Source: Flavobacterium macrobrachii (GTDB taxonomy: Bacteria; Bacteroidota; Bacteroidia; Flavobacteriales; Flavobacteriaceae). From it: a stretch of DNA of 33,060 bases. The first letter of the stretch is position 1, and the number at the start of each line of letters is the position of its first letter. This document shows, one piece after another, positions 8,795-16,626 of the stretch. The position numbers were made by a program, and so were the translations under genes. The DNA is taken from positions 1-33,060 of the forward strand of contig NZ_JACTAC010000038.1 in the NCBI RefSeq assembly GCF_014486675.1. Direction: 5' to 3'. The notes below the pieces were generated by a model that was given only the letters and a program-made list of their open reading frames with translations, was not told the origin of the DNA and did no database searches.

Positions 8795-8963
8795 AAAAAA
8801 GCGTAAGCAGAACCAAATACTCGTTTCAGAGGTTCGTGGAAACCTAAACACAAAAGCAAATGGAACGCCTACGCAAATTGTAGACGTATCCAACTTTACT
8901 TCTCTTTGTGTTTTGAAATTTTCCACGATTTCTGAAAACAGAGATTTTTAAAAGCTAGAACGC
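8795..8963 (-). repeat. Large imperfect palindrome, possible structured leader RNA
   Basis: This is most of the gene-free stretch 8758-9058. The left arm (8801-8872) and the reverse complement of the right arm (8880-8963) share, in order, GCGT..AGC, TTTCAGA, CGTGGAAA, AAACACAAA, TGGA.ACG and CTAC, around a 7-nt centre (GCAAATT). In minus-strand RNA, GCGTAGGC (8874-8867) can also pair with GCTTACGC (8808-8801, one G-U), which is followed by T6 at 8800-8795: a terminator-like structure 38 bp before the lipoprotein ATG. Confidence 0.6.
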
Positions 8964-9058
8964 AATTCTATATTTTTTCTAATGTAAGAACGTATTTTTA
9001 GTTATAACTAATCCAAATCTAAAAATTAAAATTTAATTTACAAAATTTTTCTTATATT

Positions 9059-9715
9059 TTACTTTGTTAATTTAAAATCCTTCAAGTAAAAAGGTTCAAA
9101 ATAAGCCACGTCTTCAAATTCGTTGTTTTGGAATTTTTCAAAGCTCAATTGGCTCATTTCGTTTGCTGATGGAAATACTATTTCAGGCAAAAAAATGAAG
9201 TTCTCTTTGGTCAAAACTGTTTTACATTTTTCTTGACAATCGCCAACAAAATAAACCGTTTCATTATAATCTTGATAGCTATTTTCACTTAAAACTTCGG
9301 CTTCTACGTCTTTTATTTTGTTGTGATTTTTATCAAAAATGGCGCTGTAAACTTCCATTCTTCGAGCATCAATCATCGGGACGATTAATCCATCAACAAC
9401 AGCTTTTTTTGCCAAAACTTGCATCGTATCAATAGAAATCAGCGGAATTTGCAACGCATAACACAATCCTTTTGCTGCCGAAACTCCAATGCGCAAACCG
9501 GTATAAGAACCTGGACCTTTACTCACTGCAACCGCTTTAATTTCGGAGAAATTGACATTGGCTTCTTTTACAATTTCTTCAATAAAAACATGTAGCTTTT
9601 CGGCATGAGAATAACCTTGCTCGGCTATTTCTTTACACAAAATAGTTTCACCATTTTTAGCTAAAGAAACCGAACAATTTTTGGTAGCGGTTTCTATGTT
9701 AAGAATATATGTCAT
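9059..9715 (-). CDS. tsaB: tRNA threonylcarbamoyladenosine biosynthesis protein TsaB
   Basis: The product is 218 aa, the normal size. TsaB is the non-catalytic partner of TsaD in the complex that transfers the threonylcarbamoyl group to A37 of ANN-reading tRNAs (t6A). The ASKHA fold is clear: ILNIETATKNCSVSLA at 4-19, EQGYSHAEKLHVFIEEIV near 32-49, and the family signature SKGPGSYTGLRIGVSAAKGL (66-85), then MIDARRMEVYSA. The ATG at 9715 overlaps the stop of the upstream adaptor gene by one base, so it is the last gene of the tolC-adaptor operon. Confidence 0.95.
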   Translation of the reverse strand: MTYILNIETATKNCSVSLAKNGETILCKEIAEQGYSHAEKLHVFIEEIVKEANVNFSEIKAVAVSKGPGSYTGLRIGVSAAKGLCYALQIPLISIDTMQVLAKKAVVDGLIVPMIDARRMEVYSAIFDKNHNKIKDVEAEVLSENSYQDYNETVYFVGDCQEKCKTVLTKENFIFLPEIVFPSANEMSQLSFEKFQNNEFEDVAYFEPFYLKDFKLTK

Positions 9716-11016
9716 TATTTTTTCTCTGGTTTCTTGGCTTTAGAATCGTTTTTAGATTTTACTTTATCGCCCGAATTTAAGTCTTTAGTAACTGTTGTAT
9801 ATGGACCAGTGATAACTACATCGCCTTTTTTCAAGCCAGAAATGACTTCAATGTTAGTATCATCTTGAATTCCAGTTTTGATAATTCTAATTTTGGCTTT
9901 GTCTCCATTTTTCACAAAAACACATTCGAATTTTTTACCATTTTTAGAAGTGATTTTACCTTCGCCTTCGTCTTTTGCTTCATACTTTTTAGTTGCTGTT
10001 GTATCCGATTTTACCACCACAGAACTAATTGGAACGCCAATAACGTTTTCTTTTCTTTTAGTAATAATATCAACCGTAGCTGTCATTCCTGGACGGAAAG
10101 GCGAAAAAGTTGCTGGTTTTCCTTCCAATAAATCTTGGTATGATTCTTTTAGAATTCTAACTTTTACTTTAAAATTAGTTACTTGATCAGCGGTTGTAGC
10201 TGCGCTTGCTGAGTTAGAAATACTGGTTACAATTCCTTTAAATTCTTTCTTCAAATAAGCATCGACTTGAATTTTTGTGCTGTCGCCAATACTAACTTTT
10301 ACAATATCATTTTCGTTTACATCAACTTCAACTTCCATATTGTTTAGGTTGGCAACACGAAGAATTTCGGTTCCAGTCATTTGTTGTGTTCCTAAAACTC
10401 GTTCTCCCAATTCAACACCAAGCGATGAAATTGTTCCATCGGCTGGCGAATAAATAGTTGTTCTTCCTAAGTTATCTTTAGCTTCTTTTACGGTAGCATT
10501 TGCACTTTGAACATTATAATACGCATTCTCTTTGGTAGCTTTTGCGCCTTCAAAAACAGCCACAGCTTTATCCCATTCTGAGCGAGAAATAATTCCTTTG
10601 TCAAAAAGTGTTTTGCTTCTATCATAACTTGCTTTTGCTTCTCTAAAAGTGGCATCGGCTTGGCTTAAACTTGCTTTTGTTCCCGAAAGATTTGAAACCG
10701 TTCTGTTGTAACCCGATGTATATAAATCGGGATTGATTTTTACTAATAAATCACCTTTTTTCACTACTTGACCTTCTTTTATAGGCAAAGCGATAATTTC
10801 TCCAGAAACTTCAGATGAAATTTTCACTTCAATTTCAGGTTGAATTTTTCCGGTAGCGGAAACGGTTTCAACAATCGTAATTTCGTTTACTGCTGCCGTT
10901 TCAACTTCTATCGATTCATCATTGCTACCAATTGTTCCGTTCTTTTTTAAAATCACTAAAACGGCAAGTAACGCTAATATAATTCCAACTATCCAGTATA
11001 TTTTCTTTTTTGACAT
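9715..11016 (-). CDS. Periplasmic adaptor of a tripartite efflux pump (HlyD/MacA-RND adaptor family)
   Basis: The product is 433 aa. An N-terminal membrane anchor (~6-24, WIVGIILALLAVLVIL) is followed by the adaptor core: a lipoyl/barrel-sandwich half (SATGKIQPEIEVKISSEVSG and EGQVVKKGDLLVKI), a coiled-coil hairpin (~100-180), the second lipoyl half (IYSPADGTISSLGVELGERV), a beta-barrel domain and a membrane-proximal domain (GLKKGDVVITGP). The tail is lysine-rich. It links an inner-membrane pump to a TolC-type channel. It begins 9 bp after the TolC-family gene, but no pump gene is present here. The pattern fits MacA-like ABC partners as well as RND adaptors. Confidence 0.9.
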   Translation of the reverse strand: MSKKKIYWIVGIILALLAVLVILKKNGTIGSNDESIEVETAAVNEITIVETVSATGKIQPEIEVKISSEVSGEIIALPIKEGQVVKKGDLLVKINPDLYTSGYNRTVSNLSGTKASLSQADATFREAKASYDRSKTLFDKGIISRSEWDKAVAVFEGAKATKENAYYNVQSANATVKEAKDNLGRTTIYSPADGTISSLGVELGERVLGTQQMTGTEILRVANLNNMEVEVDVNENDIVKVSIGDSTKIQVDAYLKKEFKGIVTSISNSASAATTADQVTNFKVKVRILKESYQDLLEGKPATFSPFRPGMTATVDIITKRKENVIGVPISSVVVKSDTTATKKYEAKDEGEGKITSKNGKKFECVFVKNGDKAKIRIIKTGIQDDTNIEVISGLKKGDVVITGPYTTVTKDLNSGDKVKSKNDSKAKKPEKK

Positions 11017-11025
11017 GATATATAA

Positions 11026-12348
11026 TTATTTTGTGATTGGGATTCCGAAGTAAAATTCTAATAATTTAATTCTAAAGATGTAATCGTATTTGGTACGTAA
11101 CACTTCTGATTGAGCATTTTCGTGAGCCAACAAAGCTTGACTGTAATCGAATGAATTTAAAAGTCCAACATTGTATCTTTCTTTAGAAAATTCTTGGGCT
11201 AACTTTCGTGCTTCGGCAGTTTTTACCGCAGCTTCGTAGCTTGCTTTTGCGTTTTTCAAATCATTATACGCTTGATAAACGGTTCTTTCTAAGTCTAATT
11301 CGGCTTGGTCTAACAATAATTTTGTTCTTTCTTGATTGATTTTACTACGTTGTACACGACCGCGAGTTGTAAATCCGTTTAAAATAGGAAGATTTAATTG
11401 CAATCCAATATTGGTACCGTCAAAAATGGAAAGCTGATCTACAAACCCAATCGGAATACTTTGTGACCAACGCGTGTTGTAACCCATAAAACCAGAAAGT
11501 GTTGGCATGTATCCAGTTCGTGAAAGTTCCACATCTTTTTTAGCTAAATCCAAATTAGAATTGGCAACTTTCAAATCTTTTACCACTTCTCTTGCTTTTA
11601 AAGCAATGCTTTCTGGCGATTGAAATAAAATTTCTGTTGCTGGAATTGGCATATCATCTGAAGCAATATCAAACGTAGCGTATTCTTTCAACAAAAGTGT
11701 TTGTGCCAAAGCCAATTTAGAGATTACCAAAGTATTTTCGGCATTGATAATTTGTTGTTCTTGTCCAGCATCAGTAGCTTGCAATTCATATATATCACCA
11801 GCTGGAACTGTTCCTGCTTGAATTAACTCATTTGTTCGCTTGATGTTTTCTTTGGTGATTTTATTTTGGTTTTTCAGCACTTTCAGCTGTTCTTTATTAA
11901 ACAAAATTTGCAAATAAGAATTAGCCACCGAAAGCATAATATCGTCTTTCATTTTGTCTAATTTATAGGTATTTGCCATTTTGTTTAGTTTGGTTCGCTG
12001 CAAGGTTTTCCAGTTAGCCAAACCGTTAAATAAATTCACACCCATATTAAGATTAGCCGAAGCCGATCGAAACGATTCGTTTTCAAACTGGTTAGTTGCA
12101 GGGTTAATGTTTGCTCCAGTATTGATACCATAATTAGCCGAACCCGAAAAACTAGGCAAGAAATTACCTATGGCTTCTAGTTTTTCAACATCGGAAACTT
12201 TCAAATCCAATTCAGATTGTTGAATGGAAATATTGTTCTCTACTGCATAAAGAACGCATTCTTCCAATGTCCATTTTTTAGTTTGGGCAGAAGAAACCAA
12301 TCCTATCAGAAAAAATGCAGTGAGAAAAAAAGTTGTTTTTTTGTTCAT
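11026..12348 (-). CDS. TolC-family outer membrane efflux protein
   Basis: The product is 440 aa from the ATG at 12348, with a signal peptide (MNKKTTFFLTAFFLIGLVSSAQ). It shows the two outer membrane efflux protein repeats with long helical hairpins: WTLEECVLYAVENNISIQQS, DLKVSDVEKLEAIGNFLPS, then DLAKKDVELSRTGYMPTLSG and a final helix to YFGIPITK. It forms the trimeric outer-membrane channel for the adaptor encoded directly downstream. A longer reading from TTG at 12390 is unlikely, because that codon lies inside a -7 promoter box and the signal peptide starts at 12348. Confidence 0.92.
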   Translation of the reverse strand: MNKKTTFFLTAFFLIGLVSSAQTKKWTLEECVLYAVENNISIQQSELDLKVSDVEKLEAIGNFLPSFSGSANYGINTGANINPATNQFENESFRSASANLNMGVNLFNGLANWKTLQRTKLNKMANTYKLDKMKDDIMLSVANSYLQILFNKEQLKVLKNQNKITKENIKRTNELIQAGTVPAGDIYELQATDAGQEQQIINAENTLVISKLALAQTLLLKEYATFDIASDDMPIPATEILFQSPESIALKAREVVKDLKVANSNLDLAKKDVELSRTGYMPTLSGFMGYNTRWSQSIPIGFVDQLSIFDGTNIGLQLNLPILNGFTTRGRVQRSKINQERTKLLLDQAELDLERTVYQAYNDLKNAKASYEAAVKTAEARKLAQEFSKERYNVGLLNSFDYSQALLAHENAQSEVLRTKYDYIFRIKLLEFYFGIPITK

Positions 12349-12387
12349 AGTTTGACTGTTAAAAAGTCCTTGAAACGTGATTAGTAA

Positions 12388-12395
12388 CAAAGGTA
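12388..12395 (-). promoter_or_regulatory. -7 promoter box for the tolC-adaptor-tsaB operon; decides the start
   Basis: The minus strand reads TACCTTTG (TAnnTTTG), 39 bp before the ATG at 12348. It contains the TTG of the alternative start at 12390, which therefore cannot be within the transcript. Confidence 0.55.
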
Positions 12396-12473
12396 TAGTT
12401 TTTGTTAAATAATTAAATCATAATTCTAATCTTTAGACTATTGTTTTTTAAATATGTTACAGGTTTTTATTTA

Positions 12474-12481
12474 TAAATTTG
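12474..12481 (+). promoter_or_regulatory. -7 promoter box for the DUF4403 gene
   Basis: TAAATTTG matches TAnnTTTG, 19 bp before the ATG at 12501. The -33 TTG is not seen at usual spacing. Confidence 0.5.
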
Positions 12482-12500
12482 AGCACAATTATTTATTCCT

Positions 12501-13892
12501 ATGAAAATAGTATCCTTATTGCTTTGTTTGATTTTGGCTCTGGTTGTCTTAAACGGCTGTTCGACTGCCCAAAAAATTGAAACTTTAAAACCATTACCAA
12601 GCGATGATTCGCCGATGGTTTATAAAACTTCCACTTCGTTTATTAGCATGCCATTGGAAATTTCGCTGAAGGAAATTGAGCATCAATTAAACAAAACCTT
12701 AAATGGTGAGATTTATAACGACACAAACATCAACGATGATAAAACGGAAATGAAAATTACTAAAACGGCTCCAATTAAAATTGTTGAAAAAAACGGAAGA
12801 ATCCAGACAACTTTGCCTTTAAAAATTTGGTCTAAATTCAAATATGGAACCGATTTTATGGGTTTGAACGACACCAGAGAAATTAATTTAAATGGCATAA
12901 TTACCTTGGTTAGCGATGTTAAGTTGTCTAATTTTAAAATGAATACGGTTTCAAAAATTGAAGATTTTGAATGGAGCGAAAGTCCAACGATTACCGTTGC
13001 AGGAAAAAATGTTCCGATTACTTATATTATCAATCCAACCTTGTCGATTTTTAAATCGAAAGTAGCTAAGAAAATTGACGAAGCCATCAATCAATCGGCG
13101 GATTTTAAACCTTACGTTCTTGATGTTTTGGACAAAATGAGTACGCCGTTTCAAACCAGCGAACAATATCAAACTTGGTTCAAACTAATTCCAATAGAAG
13201 TTTATGTAACCGATGCTGTTTTAAGCAAAACAAAAATAAACATGAATTTAGGACTAAAATGCAACATGGAAACGATGGTTGGTCAGCAACCGAAAAACAC
13301 GTTTGATAGAACAAAAATTGCTTTCAAACCTGTAGTTAGCGTTCCTGATAAAGTGACTGCTAATATTGCTGCCATTTCTACTTATGATAGTGCTTCGAAA
13401 ATTATTACTGCTAATTTTAAAGGAAAAGAATTTGCATCAGGTAAAAGAAAAATTGTGGTTCAAAATGTTTCGCTTTGGCACAAAGACAGCAAAATTATCA
13501 TTGCACTCGACATGACTGGAAGTATTAACGGAACGATTTACCTGTCGGGAATTCCAAATTATAATTCGATTACTAAGGAAATTTATTTTGACCAAATGGA
13601 TTATGTTTTGAACACCAAAGGTTTGTTGACCAAAACCGCCAATTGGTTGTTGCAAGGCATGATTTTAAGAAAAATTCAAGAAAATTGTCGTTATTCTATC
13701 AAAGAAAACTTGGACGAAGGAAAGAAAAACATGTTGCCTTATTTGAATAATTATTCGCCAATGAAAGGTGTTTTCGTTAACGGAACAATGAACGACTTTG
13801 AATTTGAAAAAGTAGAATTGACCGACAAAGCCATGATTGCATTCATCACCACCACAGGAAAAATGAAAGTTTTGATTGATGGGATGGAATAG
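12501..13892 (+). CDS. DUF4403 family lipoprotein
   Basis: The product is 463 aa, the family length. It has a lipoprotein signal peptide with lipid-linked Cys20 (LVVLNGC). The mature part follows the DUF4403 pattern: SFISMPLEISLKEIEHQLNK, KITKTAPIKI, TTLPLKIWSKF, a central repeat of the same fold, and a C-terminal TANWLLQGMILRKIQENCRY. The family probably forms a tubular lipid-binding (TULIP-like) or similar beta-rich fold, but no function has been shown, and I only place it in the family. It is divergent from the tolC operon and convergent with the oxidase-assembly genes. Confidence 0.87.
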   Translation: MKIVSLLLCLILALVVLNGCSTAQKIETLKPLPSDDSPMVYKTSTSFISMPLEISLKEIEHQLNKTLNGEIYNDTNINDDKTEMKITKTAPIKIVEKNGRIQTTLPLKIWSKFKYGTDFMGLNDTREINLNGIITLVSDVKLSNFKMNTVSKIEDFEWSESPTITVAGKNVPITYIINPTLSIFKSKVAKKIDEAINQSADFKPYVLDVLDKMSTPFQTSEQYQTWFKLIPIEVYVTDAVLSKTKINMNLGLKCNMETMVGQQPKNTFDRTKIAFKPVVSVPDKVTANIAAISTYDSASKIITANFKGKEFASGKRKIVVQNVSLWHKDSKIIIALDMTGSINGTIYLSGIPNYNSITKEIYFDQMDYVLNTKGLLTKTANWLLQGMILRKIQENCRYSIKENLDEGKKNMLPYLNNYSPMKGVFVNGTMNDFEFEKVELTDKAMIAFITTTGKMKVLIDGME

Positions 13893-13901
13893 TTTTTAAA
13901 C

Positions 13902-13928
13902 CTAACAGGTTTTGAAAACCTATTAGGA
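13902..13928. repeat. Dispersed palindrome, degenerate copy 1
   Basis: CCTAACAGGTTTT and AAAACCTATTAGG form a 13-bp stem with one mismatch. The same palindrome recurs, perfect and longer, at 21727-21759. It lies between two convergent genes and could act as a shared 3' end signal, though a T-run is lacking. Confidence 0.6.
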
Positions 13929-13940
13929 GTTGAATTCTAA

Positions 13941-14156
13941 CTATTTTCTCTTTGTATACATTCTGTAAATAATAAATCCTAGCAAACCAACTAAGATATA
14001 CGGAATTGCCATTAGATAGACAATTCCATCGTTTACAGCTTCGGCTTGTTTTGTATCGCCATTACTTTCTAATGATGCGCGACACATGGCGCATTGAGCA
14101 TTTGCATTAAGAGCAAAGAGTAAAGAGCATAGGGTAAAGAACAATCCTTTATTCAT
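13941..14156 (-). CDS. Small secreted/membrane protein with CxxC motif, linked to oxidase assembly
   Basis: The product is 71 aa from ATG at 14156. A signal peptide (MNKGLFFTLCSLLFALNANA) is followed by QCAMCRASLES, with a CxxC pair, and a membrane helix (~44-64, VYLMAIPYILVGLLGFIIY) ending in a basic tail. An upstream ATG at 14207 would add 17 Lys/Ser/Gln-rich residues in front of the signal peptide; those codons fall in a heptamer repeat and the start is rejected. It is the last gene after SCO1 and DUF420, so a role in copper or heme handling for cytochrome oxidase is plausible but unproven. The signal peptide codons themselves are a degenerate heptamer repeat (14109-14143). Confidence 0.75.
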   Translation of the reverse strand: MNKGLFFTLCSLLFALNANAQCAMCRASLESNGDTKQAEAVNDGIVYLMAIPYILVGLLGFIIYRMYTKRK

Positions 14157-14199
14157 TTTGCTTTTTGCTTTTGACTTTTGATTATTGATTTTTGACTTA
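14109..14199. repeat. Degenerate heptamer repeats over a signal peptide and its leader
   Basis: Two short arrays are visible. Five 7-bp units (AGAGCAA, AGAGTAA, AGAGCAT, AGGGTAA, AGAACAA) lie at 14109-14143 in signal-peptide codons. About six units of the form TTTGACT/TTTGATT/TTTTGCT lie at 14157-14199, in the gap between the DUF420 stop and the small gene. Confidence 0.55.
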
Positions 14200-14787
14200 G
14201 TTTGCATAATAAGGCGAAATCATGATGTAAACAATTACTCCAGTTATAGCAACGTATAACCAAATTGGGAATGTGATTTTAGCTATTTTTTTATGTCTAT
14301 CAAAACGCTCCGCTAAAGCTCTAACATAAGTAAACAATACTAATGGAATGATGATAATAGATAATAAAATATGCGTAATTAGAATGAAGAAATAAATCAG
14401 TCGCATAATTCCAGCTTCGGCTAGTTCTATTTCGCTAACAGTTCCATCGTGGTTAACATCACCATATTTTGCAGAATCAGCGGTTAAATGATAGGCAACA
14501 TACATGACAAGAAATGCAACTGAACAACCAATTGCTGCTGTCATTAGTTTTTGATGTTTTTCACGATTACCGTTTTTAATGGCTATAACTCCAATTACCA
14601 GAAGAATTGCAGTTAATGCGTTAATTCCTGCATAAATTGGTGGTAAAAATGATAACGGTTCAACCTCAATACCAAAATCTTTTAGTTTAACACTAAATAA
14701 AATAGCAACAACAACAGGAATTAGTATAGAAACAACAACTATTCCCGATTTGAATTTTCCTTCTAAATTATTATTTTGATTATTCAT
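14197..14787 (-). CDS. DUF420 family membrane protein with an EF-hand-like loop
   Basis: The product is 196 aa with about five membrane helices (~17-32, ~50-70, ~81-100, ~127-152, ~172-192). It matches DUF420, a CtaM-like group found beside cytochrome oxidase genes and thought to help oxidase maturation. Conserved histidines are visible (REKHQKLM, VAYHLT, ITHILLS). A hydrophilic loop at residues 110-121 reads DVNHDGTVSEIE, an exact EF-hand calcium-loop pattern. Its ATG overlaps the end of the SCO1 gene by 8 bp, so translation is probably coupled. Confidence 0.87.
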   Translation of the reverse strand: MNNQNNNLEGKFKSGIVVVSILIPVVVAILFSVKLKDFGIEVEPLSFLPPIYAGINALTAILLVIGVIAIKNGNREKHQKLMTAAIGCSVAFLVMYVAYHLTADSAKYGDVNHDGTVSEIELAEAGIMRLIYFFILITHILLSIIIIPLVLFTYVRALAERFDRHKKIAKITFPIWLYVAITGVIVYIMISPYYAN

Positions 14788-15469
14788 TTATCAATATTTT
14801 TATGTCTTCAATAATTGCTTTTACTCCTTTAGCTTCCAATCCGTCGTAGTACAAGATTGGGTTTCCAAATTGGTCTTTTCTACAGCGAATGTTTCCTTCT
14901 TTATCAATCAAAGCAAACAATCCAGAATGTTCAAAACCGCCATTAGCATTCTTATTTTGGCCAGCATAAAGATTGAAACCTTTGTTGGCTATTTCGTATA
15001 TGTATTTTTGATCGCCCGTTAAAAAGTGCCAATTGGTTGATTTAACGCCTAATTCTTCGGCGTGTTTTTTTAATACTGCTGCTGTATCATTTTCGGGATT
15101 AATGGTTATGGAAGCAATACCAAAATTTGGGTTACCAAAAAACTCATTTTGGATGGTAATCATGTTTTTATTCATGATTGGACAAATGGTTGGACAGGTT
15201 GAAAAGAAAAACTCGACAACATATACTTTTCCGTCATAGTTTTTATTAGAAATTGTTTTTCCGTCTTGATTGGTTAATTCAAACTTTGGCGCAGGACCAA
15301 TTTTTACTAAACCTGTTTCAACTTCTTTATTTTTATGATTGGAAACTCCGTCAATTCGATTGCCTTGTACAACGGTTCCGTTTGTTATTCTATTGATAAT
15401 TTTTGGAATAAAAATAATTCCAAAAACTAGAACTACTAATGAAATTCCGATATATGATTTATTTTTCAT
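14780..15469 (-). CDS. SCO1/SenC family copper chaperone
   Basis: The product is 229 aa with an N-terminal membrane anchor (~6-24, YIGISLVVLVFGIIFIP) and a periplasmic thioredoxin-like domain. The copper ligands are present: FFFSTCPTICPIMNKN with Cys92 and Cys96, and His181 in GGFEHSGLFALID. SCO1 delivers copper to the CuA site of cytochrome c oxidase subunit II. It overlaps the preceding thioredoxin-like gene by 11 bp and DUF420 by 8 bp, so it is in the middle of a tightly coupled operon. Confidence 0.93.
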   Translation of the reverse strand: MKNKSYIGISLVVLVFGIIFIPKIINRITNGTVVQGNRIDGVSNHKNKEVETGLVKIGPAPKFELTNQDGKTISNKNYDGKVYVVEFFFSTCPTICPIMNKNMITIQNEFFGNPNFGIASITINPENDTAAVLKKHAEELGVKSTNWHFLTGDQKYIYEIANKGFNLYAGQNKNANGGFEHSGLFALIDKEGNIRCRKDQFGNPILYYDGLEAKGVKAIIEDIKILINE

Positions 15470-16166
15470 TTTCCTGAATCTTTGTTTCTACTTCTTTGGT
15501 TATTTTGTCACGAAAAGCATCTTTTCTGTTATTCTTTTTTAGTGCTAAACGGTATTCGGCTAGAATTATTTTTAAATCGTCGGTCATTTCGTTGTGGAGT
15601 TCTGCCGAAGATTGAACGTTGTACCCTTCGCGATATTCTGGTTTTCCTTGAACGCTTTTGCCTTTTCTTCCACGAAGGTTTCTTTGTTTATCGATGATAT
15701 AGACATTGGGTGAACCAAAATTATCATTAAGTTGACCCACTAATTTCATTGTCTTGAAAAACTCTTTGATTTCTTCGGGTTTAGCAAATACAAAATGATA
15801 GCCTTTGGTATCCGTTAATTTGTCTAATCGTTCCAAAATACTTTTTACTTTATCTTGAGTTCCATCGGGCGAAATGAAAACGATTTGAAAGTCTTTGAAT
15901 TCTTTATTTCGATTGTAAATCTTTTGGTTTAAGAGAAAAAAATTACCTCTGTTTTCCATGATGTTTTCTCCAGAAAATCCTAGAATGGTTATCTTATCAT
16001 TAAGTGTTACCTTTTCTCCGTTTAGTGATTTCCAATTTGGATTAACATCCGCTATTTTTTCGGTAAGCGTTGGAAGTTTAATAAAGCTGTTTACTCCTGT
16101 AGCAAAGAAAAGGTATACTACTAAAGGAAGTATAAATAGAATAATTAGGACTGCTTTTTTTTTCAT
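15459..16166 (-). CDS. Membrane-anchored thioredoxin-fold protein beside SCO1
   Basis: The product is 235 aa. An N-terminal membrane helix (~4-24) is followed by a domain with the layout of a degenerate thioredoxin/SCO fold: LNGEKVTLNDKITILGF, DFQIVFISPDGTQ, YHFVFAKPEEIKEF and NVYIIDKQRNLRGR. The CxxC pair is missing (the site reads GENIMENRGN), so it is not a redox enzyme or a normal copper chaperone. The C-terminal ~45 residues are charged and helical. It is the first gene of the SCO1-DUF420 cluster and overlaps SCO1 by 11 bp, so a supporting role in oxidase assembly is likely. Confidence 0.82.
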   Translation of the reverse strand: MKKKAVLIILFILPLVVYLFFATGVNSFIKLPTLTEKIADVNPNWKSLNGEKVTLNDKITILGFSGENIMENRGNFFLLNQKIYNRNKEFKDFQIVFISPDGTQDKVKSILERLDKLTDTKGYHFVFAKPEEIKEFFKTMKLVGQLNDNFGSPNVYIIDKQRNLRGRKGKSVQGKPEYREGYNVQSSAELHNEMTDDLKIILAEYRLALKKNNRKDAFRDKITKEVETKIQENEK

Positions 16167-16192
16167 GGCTTGAGTGACTAATTTGTCGAATA

Positions 16193-16200
16193 CAAAAATA
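16193..16200 (-). promoter_or_regulatory. Possible -7 box for the SCO1 operon
   Basis: The minus strand reads TATTTTTG, a match to TAnnTTTG, 27 bp before the ATG at 16166. It overlaps the U-tract of the upstream terminator, so the match may be incidental. Confidence 0.35.
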
Positions 16201-16230
16201 AAAAAGTCCCGATTAACATCGGGACTTTTT
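16201..16230. terminator. Terminator separating the oxidase operon from the SCO1 operon
   Basis: A perfect 13-bp stem (AAAAAGTCCCGAT/ATCGGGACTTTTT) with loop TAAC and T-rich ends on both strands, 17 bp after the subunit IV stop. Confidence 0.88.
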
Positions 16231-16246
16231 TTGAATTAATATAGTG

Positions 16247-16606
16247 TTAAAAATTCCATTTAATAGTTGAGTCTCTAAAGACTTCATAAACGTAATTTCC
16301 TTCTACCAAAAGTATAAATATTAAATATAAGACTAAGAATACTGTTGTTCCAACAACTGCCCATCTTAGACTTGCTTTTTCGCCGTCCATGTGCATGAAA
16401 GCCCAAGTAATTTTGTAGGCTTTGTATAGTGTTAGAATAATAAATATCCAGTTTAATAAGTTCATTCCAAGAAAATCGTTCATTACCAAAGATGCTGGTT
16501 TGATGATTCCTAAATAAACTTCAACTATCGTTACTATAGAAAGGATTCCAAAAACAATCCATATCTTTTTAGTGTGTGATTCGTGTGCGTGATTATCGTG
16601 TGCCAT
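16247..16606 (-). CDS. Cytochrome c oxidase subunit IV family protein (caa3 type)
   Basis: The product is 119 aa with a His-rich N-terminus (MAHDNHAHESH) and three membrane helices (~16-36, ~50-70, ~82-103), as in the prokaryotic subunit IV/CtaF family. It stabilises the heme-copper oxidase complex in the inner membrane. It begins 20 bp after the longer subunit III gene and is the last gene of the operon before a strong terminator. Confidence 0.88.
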   Translation of the reverse strand: MAHDNHAHESHTKKIWIVFGILSIVTIVEVYLGIIKPASLVMNDFLGMNLLNWIFIILTLYKAYKITWAFMHMDGEKASLRWAVVGTTVFLVLYLIFILLVEGNYVYEVFRDSTIKWNF

Positions 16607-16626
16607 AATAGGTTATAAATTCAAGA

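Noticed and set aside
14157..14207. N-terminal extension of the 71-aa CxxC protein
   Set aside because: Would place 17 residues of heptamer-repeat codons in front of a good signal peptide.
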